A stretch of DNA of 6,404 nucleotides. It comes from Gemmatimonadota bacterium. GTDB taxonomy: Bacteria; JBHIER01; G020348925. A program made the position numbers and the translations under genes. Under the pieces are notes generated by a model, which saw only the letters and a list, made by a program, of their open reading frames with translations, was not told the origin of the DNA and made no database searches. The DNA lies in NCBI GenBank assembly GCA_020348925.1, contig CP070758.1, positions 2,024,521 through 2,030,924 on the forward strand, written 5' to 3'. Position 1 is the first letter of the stretch. Every line of letters starts with the position of its first letter. Below are positions 1 to 5,036 of the stretch, in pieces.

Positions 1-1
1 A

Positions 2-196
2 AGTGGTTTCTCCACAAGAAAGGACACAGACTTCTTTATTACTCACGCATATCGAACAAAGTGGACGTTGGAGCAGGCTGCGAAATGGACGGCGGAACAT
101 CCGAAGCGGCCCTCCGCATCCGCTGAGGATCTGACTTCGCACACGTTTCCAGATTTCGGAAGTTTTCACACTTCGGAAATCTGGACCCTGGAGTGA
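2..196 (+). CDS. Possible 3' end of a rightward gene, cut by left edge; frame uncertain
   Basis: All three rightward frames are open from the left edge for more than 120 nt. The longest runs from base 2 to a TGA at 194-196 (64 codons) and contains a plausible amphipathic stretch, TLEQAAKWTAEHPKR. The frame starting at base 1 is open to a TGA at 124-126 (41 codons) and ends GGTSEAALRIR. I recognise neither product. The shorter frame has the advantage that the strong hairpin at 149-184 would fall just after its stop; in the longer frame that hairpin would lie inside coding sequence. If real, the gene would converge on the amylase gene. It may equally be non-coding. The choice of the longer frame for these coordinates is only a placeholder. 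Confidence 0.22.
   Translation, partial: SGFSTRKDTDFFITHAYRTKWTLEQAAKWTAEHPKRPSASAEDLTSHTFPDFGSFHTSEIWTLE
149..184. repeat. Long inverted repeat (15-bp arms, 6-nt loop)
   Basis: The left arm CCAGATTTCGGAAGT (149-163) and right arm ACTTCGGAAATCTGG (170-184) pair over 15 positions with one G:G mismatch, around the loop TTTCAC. No T-tract follows on either strand, so it is not a textbook intrinsic terminator. It lies between the possible rightward gene end and the end of the leftward amylase gene. A transcript-end or RNA-stabilising hairpin is the simplest reading. Confidence 0.6.
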
Positions 197-211
197 AACG
201 ATTTATCGTTT
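196..211. repeat. Short inverted repeat (7-bp arms)
   Basis: AAACGAT (196-202) and ATCGTTT (205-211) are exact reverse complements separated by TT. The 2-nt spacer favours a protein-binding or cruciform-type dyad over a stable RNA hairpin. It is immediately followed by TGATCA and CATATG, both self-complementary. No function can be assigned. Confidence 0.4.
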
Positions 212-248
212 GATCATATGCACTGATGAATCATTGCACGCCAAACAG

Positions 249-282
249 AGGGCCGCCCCAATCACCTGATCGGAGCGGCCCT
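249..282 (-). terminator. Strong GC-rich hairpin downstream of the amylase gene
   Basis: Arms 249-263 and 268-282 pair over all 15 positions around the loop ACCT, with two G-T wobbles in the minus-strand RNA; the outer 8 bp are GC-rich (AGGGCCGC/GCGGCCCT). It lies about 47 nt beyond the amylase stop codon. After the hairpin the minus strand reads CTGTTTGG, a poor T-tract, so termination efficiency is uncertain. The position and stem strength make it the best candidate for the 3' end of the amylase mRNA. It could also work in the opposite direction. Confidence 0.55.
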
Positions 283-329
283 TGAAAGAAAATTCGAGAA
301 AATATCAGGTACTCTTCGATTTTTCGACT

Positions 330-3300
330 TTATTTCATCAACACCATCCGCTTCGTCTCGGTAAAACTTCCAGCTTCAATCCGGTAAAAGTACACACCGC
401 TGGGTAAACCCGCCGCATCCCAGGTAACACGGTAATAGCCGGAATCCAATGTTTCGTCCACCAACACCTCCACCACCCCGCCCAGTGTATTGTACACCGT
501 CACCCTGACTTGGCTCTGCTCAGGAAGGCCAAAGTCAATACTCGTCTCAGGATTGAAAGGATTGGGATAGTTCTCCGACAACACAAACTCCTCGGGGACA
601 ACATTTTCCTTTGTCGCCAGCGGCCCGCGGAAACGTGGCGGACGCCTCACCTCCATGGTCACATCGTAGCTGTGAGAGATACTTCCATCATCACCGGTGA
701 TCGTCAATATATAATCCCCCACCGGTGTTCCTCGCGTTACCTGAACCACCAACTGTACTGTTGTCGATCCACCTGGCGACACTGGGACAACTTCACTGGG
801 ATTAAAATAGTACCTTCTTGTTCCGAAAGGTAATCCTGTCACACTCAAAGTCACCGGATTATTGAAACAACCTAAAAATTTGATCGTCACATCGTACGTA
901 GCCGTCCCCACGAGCCCCATTAACCACTTCACCCTGGCCACATCGGGATCCGCTTCCACGCAACCGTCACATGGGTCCCCCATCCCATCCCCGTCGGAAT
1001 CAGCCTGATCAGGATTGTAATAATTCGGACAATTGTCAACATCAGCACAATACCCGTCGCCGTCGGAATCGCCGGTGGCGTCGTCTCCTATGCACTGGTC
1101 CATATCATCGCAGATACCGTCACCGTCAGAATCGCCGGTGGCATCGTCTCCCAAGCATTGGTCAAGATCGTCGCAAATGCCATCTCCATCGCCGTCGCCG
1201 GTGGCGTCATCTCCTTCGCACTGATCGCAAACATCCCCGATTTCGTCACCATCACCATCCGACTGATTCTCGTTATTGTCATTGGGACAATTATCACACA
1301 CATCACCATGGGAATCATCGTCCGAATTCTCCTGTCCCGGATTGTACACACTGGGACAGTTGTCGATGAAATCCGGACGGCCGTCCCCATCATTGTCCGG
1401 CGAATACACCCACACAGTGTAACTGCGTGCTGGGATCTCAAACTGGACATTTCCAGAACCGTCGACGACCATAAATGAAACTGAAGCATTTCCAATCACA
1501 TCGACTAAGGCATCGCCGATATTGAGATCCATGGTTGTTACATTGACCCCATGCTTCACATTCAGCGCCTCACCGGCGAAGTTGATGGCCACCAGGACGT
1601 CGCGGCCCGACGGCATTCCGCTCAGTTGATAGAACAGAGTCGTGGTCGCATAGCCGGTGGTGAACGTCTGGGTGTACGGCGTGCCGGTGCGGCTGAGATA
1701 ATCCCTGTTGGGTGCCCCGTAGATGTGATTCCGGTGTACTTCAATTAGCTTATCAATCTTGTCCTTCAAGCCGCGGTTGTAATAATCGTAGTAGAAGACC
1801 GTGGGCAGGCCGACCTGATTGTTGGTGAGGATATACGCGTAGGCCAGAATGGGATCGTTATCGATGGGTTGACCGGGATCACGGGTATCGTGATTGTCGG
1901 TGAAGGTGCAGACGTTGAAGCCGCTGGCCCCGGCGGCGTCAACCATACCCGAGGTGAAGACATTGCGGGCATCGTAACCGAACTGGTCGCAGGCTGCCTC
2001 CAGGGCGTAGCGCAGGGAGAAATCGAAGGCACGGGGTGAGATGGCCGCCTTCGTATCACCGTCCATATTGGCCAGGACATTGTCGATCCAGCTCTTCAGC
2101 GTCCATGGATTCCCGTCAAAAAACTCACCAACGACCATCCCTGGATCGATTCCATTATCATGGAGGTGATCGAGGAGATCGCCGGTGAACGCGTAGGCGA
2201 AATGCTTGACGGCATCCATTCGATAGCCGCGAACTCCAACCGTATTCCACAACCAGCGGGTGAAATCCCGCAGCACTGTCTGGGTCGAAGCAACGGTCTG
2301 ATCGTAATCGTAGAAGAACCAAGGCCAGTCCCAGTCGCCGGCCAACTGGGTCGGATTGCCGTTGGGCTTGAAATTCCACTGGTCCATGGCCCCCTGAGCG
2401 CTGGGCAAGTTGGTGAAGTCGGTCCAGGTCTGGTAGCCGACGGCCCACTGGATATCCTGATCAGAGGGGCTGTTGTCAAGATCATCGTACCACAGGCCAT
2501 AGATGTGATGGTCGGAGTAATTGCCACCCTGATTGTTCAGATAGACCCAGAGGGTATCATCACCGGAAAAATCGGACGAGGTAAGGGTCAGAGCAAACTC
2601 GTCAATAATGCAGCCACCCACATCGTCAGTCTGGGCGAGCATATTGATACCCAGGGAGATGGTGTTGTTTCCTTGGCCGCAATCGCCACCACCATTGGGC
2701 TCGCTTTCGTTTTGATCGGGCATTCCCTGCCAGCTGACAGCATTGGTTTCCGTGTAGACTTTGTAGTCCATATAATCAAACCGAGCGTGCCACGAATGGG
2801 ATCGAATCTTGAAGTAATATGTCCCCTCACCAAAACCATGAGGCGAACCGAGGGGAATGTAACAGCGGAATCGGTCGGAGGGATAGGGATTATCCCCGCC
2901 CTCGGCTTTCCACCACTCAAAATTTTCTATCCACCCTTCGACGGACGGATTATCCTCAGGGCTGCCGCCATCCCGGTGGTTGTATATCATGTCGGCCACG
3001 GCATTCAATCCCTGGGGGTTGAACTCAGTGACCAGGGCATCGACGTCAGCGCGGGTGCCAAAACGGGTGGCACCACCTCCGTACTCACCCAGATCGTACA
3101 AATCCTTGGGATCGTAACCCATACTGTACATGCCCGAATTACCCCTGGACATCGGCGGTAGCCATACATATGTGAATCCCGCGTCCGCCAGATCGGCCGC
3201 TTTGAGCCGCAGCGTATCGGCCCAGACTTTACCGTCAGGGGTGCCGGGATAGTCCCAGTAAAATCCCTGCAGCATGAAATCCTGGGCCTGGATAGTATTG

Positions 3301-3359
3301 GAAAGAAGAATACACAAACTCAATAACGACAACACGACAAGGCAAACAGACCGCTTCAT
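330..3359 (-). CDS. Secreted multidomain GH13 alpha-amylase with TSP3 repeats and C-terminal sorting domain
   Basis: Endo-acting alpha-1,4-glucan hydrolase, expected outside the cell or on its surface. A signal peptide covers residues 1-25, with likely cleavage TIQA|QD. The GH13 barrel shows all four conserved regions: DMIYNH (123-128), GYRMDAVKH (378-386, nucleophile Asp382), GEFFD (411-415, acid/base Glu412) and FTDNHD (486-491, Asp491). The N-terminal stretch FYWD...YSMGYDPKDLYDLGEY resembles archaeal-type (Pyrococcus/Thermococcus, GH13_7) amylases. Regions I and II are about 250 residues apart, much more than in those enzymes, because of a beta-rich insert near 176-286. A C-terminal beta domain ends near 652. 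Then come thrombospondin type 3 Ca-binding repeats (654-800), an Ig-like domain (about 808-904) and a YPNPFNP-type T9SS/FlgD-like sorting domain (about 925-1009). The ATG has a strong AAGGAGGA site. Function is well supported; exact substrate and subfamily are inferred. Confidence 0.95.
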   Translation of the reverse strand: MKRSVCLVVLSLLSLCILLSNTIQAQDFMLQGFYWDYPGTPDGKVWADTLRLKAADLADAGFTYVWLPPMSRGNSGMYSMGYDPKDLYDLGEYGGGATRFGTRADVDALVTEFNPQGLNAVADMIYNHRDGGSPEDNPSVEGWIENFEWWKAEGGDNPYPSDRFRCYIPLGSPHGFGEGTYYFKIRSHSWHARFDYMDYKVYTETNAVSWQGMPDQNESEPNGGGDCGQGNNTISLGINMLAQTDDVGGCIIDEFALTLTSSDFSGDDTLWVYLNNQGGNYSDHHIYGLWYDDLDNSPSDQDIQWAVGYQTWTDFTNLPSAQGAMDQWNFKPNGNPTQLAGDWDWPWFFYDYDQTVASTQTVLRDFTRWLWNTVGVRGYRMDAVKHFAYAFTGDLLDHLHDNGIDPGMVVGEFFDGNPWTLKSWIDNVLANMDGDTKAAISPRAFDFSLRYALEAACDQFGYDARNVFTSGMVDAAGASGFNVCTFTDNHDTRDPGQPIDNDPILAYAYILTNNQVGLPTVFYYDYYNRGLKDKIDKLIEVHRNHIYGAPNRDYLSRTGTPYTQTFTTGYATTTLFYQLSGMPSGRDVLVAINFAGEALNVKHGVNVTTMDLNIGDALVDVIGNASVSFMVVDGSGNVQFEIPARSYTVWVYSPDNDGDGRPDFIDNCPSVYNPGQENSDDDSHGDVCDNCPNDNNENQSDGDGDEIGDVCDQCEGDDATGDGDGDGICDDLDQCLGDDATGDSDGDGICDDMDQCIGDDATGDSDGDGYCADVDNCPNYYNPDQADSDGDGMGDPCDGCVEADPDVARVKWLMGLVGTATYDVTIKFLGCFNNPVTLSVTGLPFGTRRYYFNPSEVVPVSPGGSTTVQLVVQVTRGTPVGDYILTITGDDGSISHSYDVTMEVRRPPRFRGPLATKENVVPEEFVLSENYPNPFNPETSIDFGLPEQSQVRVTVYNTLGGVVEVLVDETLDSGYYRVTWDAAGLPSGVYFYRIEAGSFTETKRMVLMK
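1032..1220 (-). repeat. Three tandem 63-bp repeats encoding 21-aa TSP3 units
   Basis: Within the amylase gene, residues 714-776 are three 21-residue units beginning at Cys714, Cys735 and Cys756, with Cys777 starting the next segment. Each follows C-x-GDDATGD-x-DGDG-x-C-x-D-x-D. The Asp-rich DxDGDGxxD pattern is the calcium-binding signature of thrombospondin type 3 repeats. The DNA copies are clearly related but differ at synonymous sites, so the duplication is not very recent. More diverged TSP3 units flank them on both sides (654-713 and 777-800). Confidence 0.85.
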
Positions 3360-3496
3360 GAAAATCCTCCTTGTGGTTCGATAAAAGACGGGTTGAAAAA
3401 TTTCATTCGATTGACAATGGTTCTATTCAAGAGAGAGTTTTTTAAAAACGATGAAAACCGACAGATCTCCCACAGCCTCTGCCCTTCATTATGCAT
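3356..3496 (-). CDS. Possible 46-aa leader ORF overlapping the amylase start
   Basis: An ATG at 3496-3494 opens a 46-codon frame that ends in a TGA at 3358-3356, sharing an ATGA overlap with the amylase start codon. The same frame is open back to 3637 (94 codons in all) without an earlier ATG. The peptide is hydrophobic/basic in the middle (FSSFLKNSLL) and matches no family I know. No Shine-Dalgarno precedes its ATG, and the ATG sits at the predicted transcription start, so translation would have to be leaderless. It may be a chance open frame within the 5' UTR. Confidence 0.15.
   Translation of the reverse strand: MHNEGQRLWEICRFSSFLKNSLLNRTIVNRMKFFNPSFIEPQGGFS
3365..3372 (-). promoter_or_regulatory. 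Strong Shine-Dalgarno site for the amylase gene
   Basis: The minus strand reads AAGGAGGA followed by TTTTC and then ATG. The spacing from the last G of AGGAGG to the start codon is 6 nt. This fixes the amylase start at 3359, in agreement with the signal peptide that begins there. Confidence 0.85.
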
Positions 3497-3509
3497 CTCT
3501 AAATTAGAG
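3497..3509. promoter_or_regulatory. Palindrome overlapping the amylase -10 box, possible operator
   Basis: CTCTAA (3497-3502) and TTAGAG (3504-3509) form a perfect dyad around a central A and cover the whole proposed -10 hexamer. A repressor bound here would block RNA polymerase. The arms are short, so this is a candidate operator only, and no regulator gene lies in the window. Confidence 0.3.
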
Positions 3510-3529
3510 CGCTGTCTGAGACTTGTCAA
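3501..3529 (-). promoter_or_regulatory. Candidate promoter for the amylase gene
   Basis: On the minus strand a perfect TTGACA (3529-3524) is followed after 17 nt by TAATTT (3506-3501). The -10 is weak against TATAAT, but TAATTTAG resembles the Bacteroidetes-type TAnnTTTG element, with TTG about 20 nt upstream. The predicted start near 3494 would give a 5' UTR of about 135 nt. The same TTGACA-N17 arrangement precedes the tRNA gene, which supports the call. Confidence 0.6.
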
Positions 3530-3560
3530 GGATTTTTTCTGAGCAGTGCAAGCTGCATTC

Positions 3561-3602
3561 AGAAAGAGTTCAAAGAAAGAATCTCCTCGAACTCCTCTTT
3601 CT
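3561..3602. repeat. Imperfect inverted repeat between the tRNA and amylase promoter
   Basis: AGAAAGAGTTC (3561-3571) can pair with GAACTC (3589-3594) plus TTTCT (3598-3602) if three bases (3595-3597) bulge out, giving 11 bp around a 17-nt loop. No T-tract follows directly on the minus strand. It could be a back-up terminator or processing hairpin for the tRNA transcript. The rest of the stretch 3530-3734 shows nothing else I can assign. Confidence 0.3.
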
Positions 3603-3734
3603 ATCAGATCCTCCGCATCCGCGTCGTGCCTTACTCCTCACGATACTTCACTGCGTGCTCCGGAAGTCAGAAACGTTCCGAGCTTCCCCTATTGAATAGA
3701 ACAAAAAAAGACGGAAAGAGAGAAATAAGTCCTG

Positions 3735-3741
3735 AAAAAAA
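3735..3741 (-). terminator. T-tract directly after the tRNA gene
   Basis: Seven consecutive T residues on the minus strand begin 3 nt after the discriminator base. There is no separate hairpin, but the tRNA acceptor and T stems lie immediately upstream. A second T-run lies farther down the minus strand near 3700. It may stop or pause transcription of a monocistronic tRNA. Confidence 0.35.
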
Positions 3742-3744
3742 GAG

Positions 3745-3817
3745 AGCGGATGACGGGAATCGGACCCGCGACCCTCAGCTTGGGAAGCTGATGCTCTACC
3801 AACTGAGCTACATCCGC
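3745..3817 (-). tRNA. tRNA-Gly (anticodon CCC)
   Basis: A complete 73-nt cloverleaf decoding GGG. The acceptor stem GCGGATG/CATCCGC is fully paired; the D arm is GCTC-AGTTGGTA-GAGC; the anticodon arm is TCAGC-TTCCCAA-GCTGA with CCC at 3784-3782; the variable loop is GGGTC; the T arm is GCGGG-TCCGATT-CCCGT; the discriminator is T. The CCA end is not encoded (CTC follows), so a CCA-adding enzyme is needed. The T-loop starts TCCGA where TTCGA is near-universal, putting C at position 55, and the outer T-stem pair 49-65 is G-U. It has its own promoter and lies between the miaA terminator and the amylase leader. Confidence 0.95.
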
Positions 3818-3828
3818 TCGAAGATTTG

Positions 3829-3857
3829 AAAATACACGTTTTTGTATACGCTGTCAA
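3829..3857 (-). promoter_or_regulatory. Promoter of the tRNA-Gly gene
   Basis: A perfect TTGACA (3857-3852) is followed after 17 nt by TATTTT (3834-3829), which matches TATAAT at 4 of 6 positions. The predicted start near 3822 leaves only about 5 nt before the mature tRNA 5' end. The -35 box begins directly after the T-tract of the preceding terminator. Confidence 0.75.
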
Positions 3858-3883
3858 GAAAAATCTGAGCCGACGTGACTCAG
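3858..3883 (-). terminator. Intrinsic terminator of the mutL-miaA transcript
   Basis: On the minus strand CTGAGTC (3883-3877) pairs with GGCTCAG (3871-3865) over 7 bp (one G-T wobble) around the 5-nt loop ACGTC, followed by ATTTTT (3864-3859). It sits about 196 nt after the miaA stop and ends exactly where the tRNA -35 box starts, separating the two transcription units. Confidence 0.7.
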
Positions 3884-4079
3884 GGTTCAGAGAAATTCAA
3901 GAACAATCGGGACACAAACGGAGACGTCACTATGAAAGTGAGGCCTTTGGTTTCTCCTGAAAAATAGTACGGATGTTTTGCTCCAGACGGAATTGGAATT
4001 CACATCTTCTTATTTCATTCATCCCCACGTCTCAGTGCCACGGTGGTGAATATCCAGGATCGTAAAAAACAGAACCATA
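3884..4079 (-). other. Long 3' region between miaA and its terminator
   Basis: No convincing gene is present. On the minus strand two tiny frames follow the miaA stop: 19 aa (4078-4019) and 30 aa (4022-3930, starting MNEIRRCEF), overlapping as ATGA; neither has a clear ribosome site. A nested dyad occurs here: GGAGA (3920-3924) with TCTCC (3953-3957), enclosing TCACT (3927-3931) with AGTGA (3937-3941). This is either an untranslated 3' region or a place where something small could hide. Confidence 0.35.
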
Positions 4080-5030
4080 TTACTTTCGTTTTCCTGCAGT
4101 CGTGTAGACATCAAGAATCCTGTCGATGATAGAATCGATGCTCTCATCTTCCTTAACATCAAACCATGTCACGCGCCGGTCCTTGCTGAACCAGGTAAGC
4201 TGCCGTTTGGCATAATGCCGCGAGTTCCGTTTCACGAGCCGTACCGCCTCTTCAAGATCAACCTCACCACCGAGGTACGAAAACACCTCCTGGTAGCCAA
4301 CCGTCTGCATGGCATTGAGGGTTCGATCGTATCCCATTGTTACGAGGTTTTGAACCTCATCCACCAATCCTTTTTTCATCATGTCATCGACGCGTCGATC
4401 AATTCGCTCATACAAAACCGGCCGAGACATGGTTAAACCGATAAAGAGCGGCTCAAAGGCTGGCATAACTCCCCTTGACTCCCTCTGGATGAGAGAGAGC
4501 GGACGTCCGGTTATTTCATGGACCTCCAGAGCCCGGAGGATACGCTGCGTGTCGTTGGGGTGAATACGCCCAGCAGTCTCAGGATCGATGGTCATCAATT
4601 CGGCATGGAGCGGTTTCGGTCCCCATTCTTTCATCCTTCTTTGAAGGTTCTCTCGGACTTCGTTATCGTGCACGAAGGGATCGAAAAAACCGTCCACCAG
4701 AGCCCGGATGTATAAGCCCGAACCACCCACCACAATCGGCACACAACCTTTTCGAAACAAGGCATCGATCACTCTTCGGCTCTGACGCCCGTATTCCCCT
4801 GCACTGAAATACGCATCAGGATCGACGACGTCGACGAAGTGATGCCGAATCTGTTCCCTCTGCTGGATTGTCGGCTTGGCTGTCCCAATGTCCATGTAAC
4901 GATATATCTGCCGCGAATCGGCGGAGACGATCTCACCTTGTAATCTCTGCGCCAGGTGAAGGGAGAACTCCGTCTTTCCAACCGCAGTCGGCCCAACGAG
5001 AAGCAAGAGATTGTTTTTAGGGGGACTCAC
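4080..5030 (-). CDS. miaA: tRNA dimethylallyltransferase MiaA
   Basis: Transfers a dimethylallyl group from DMAPP to N6 of A37 in tRNAs reading UNN codons, the first step towards i6A/ms2i6A; cytoplasmic. At 316 aa it has the usual family length. Visible motifs: P-loop GPTAVGKT (13-20), SADSRQIYR (36-44) with the catalytic-type Asp38, DIGTAKP (47-53), VGGSGLYIRAL (101-111), NDTQRILRALEV (159-170), MQTVGYQEV (241-249) and RQLTWF (276-281). The start is a GTG at 5030-5028, only 6 nt after the mutL stop, with no good Shine-Dalgarno in between. Translational coupling to mutL is therefore likely. The mutL-miaA order is also found in Escherichia coli, where hfq follows; no hfq is visible here. No sign of damage. 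Confidence 0.97.
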   Translation of the reverse strand: MSPPKNNLLLLVGPTAVGKTEFSLHLAQRLQGEIVSADSRQIYRYMDIGTAKPTIQQREQIRHHFVDVVDPDAYFSAGEYGRQSRRVIDALFRKGCVPIVVGGSGLYIRALVDGFFDPFVHDNEVRENLQRRMKEWGPKPLHAELMTIDPETAGRIHPNDTQRILRALEVHEITGRPLSLIQRESRGVMPAFEPLFIGLTMSRPVLYERIDRRVDDMMKKGLVDEVQNLVTMGYDRTLNAMQTVGYQEVFSYLGGEVDLEEAVRLVKRNSRHYAKRQLTWFSKDRRVTWFDVKEDESIDSIIDRILDVYTTAGKRK

Positions 5031-5036
5031 CGAAAG

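Noticed and set aside
61-150. A tRNA remnant suggested by CATCCGCT at 117-124, shared with the tRNA acceptor end
   Set aside because: No D, anticodon or T arm could be found nearby; the match is short and probably chance.
1032-1220. Regular repeats that could suggest a CRISPR array
   Set aside because: The units are directly adjacent in-frame coding repeats without spacers and have a clear TSP3 protein pattern.
971-1495. Several open frames of 60-135 codons across the TSP3-coding region
   Set aside because: The low-complexity Asp/Gly-coding repeats remove stops in other frames; the products are His/Arg- or Met/Ile-rich nonsense.
2160-3161. A 333-codon rightward open frame antisense to the amylase gene
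   Set aside because: It mirrors the codon structure of a clearly real gene on the other strand, shows no recognisable domain, and lies opposite catalytic motifs under strong constraint. It is a shadow.
3626-3857. Short open frames on both strands across the tRNA-Gly gene
   Set aside because: Both translate the tRNA itself (for example the DDGNRTRDPQLGK string), a well-known artefact of tRNA sequence.
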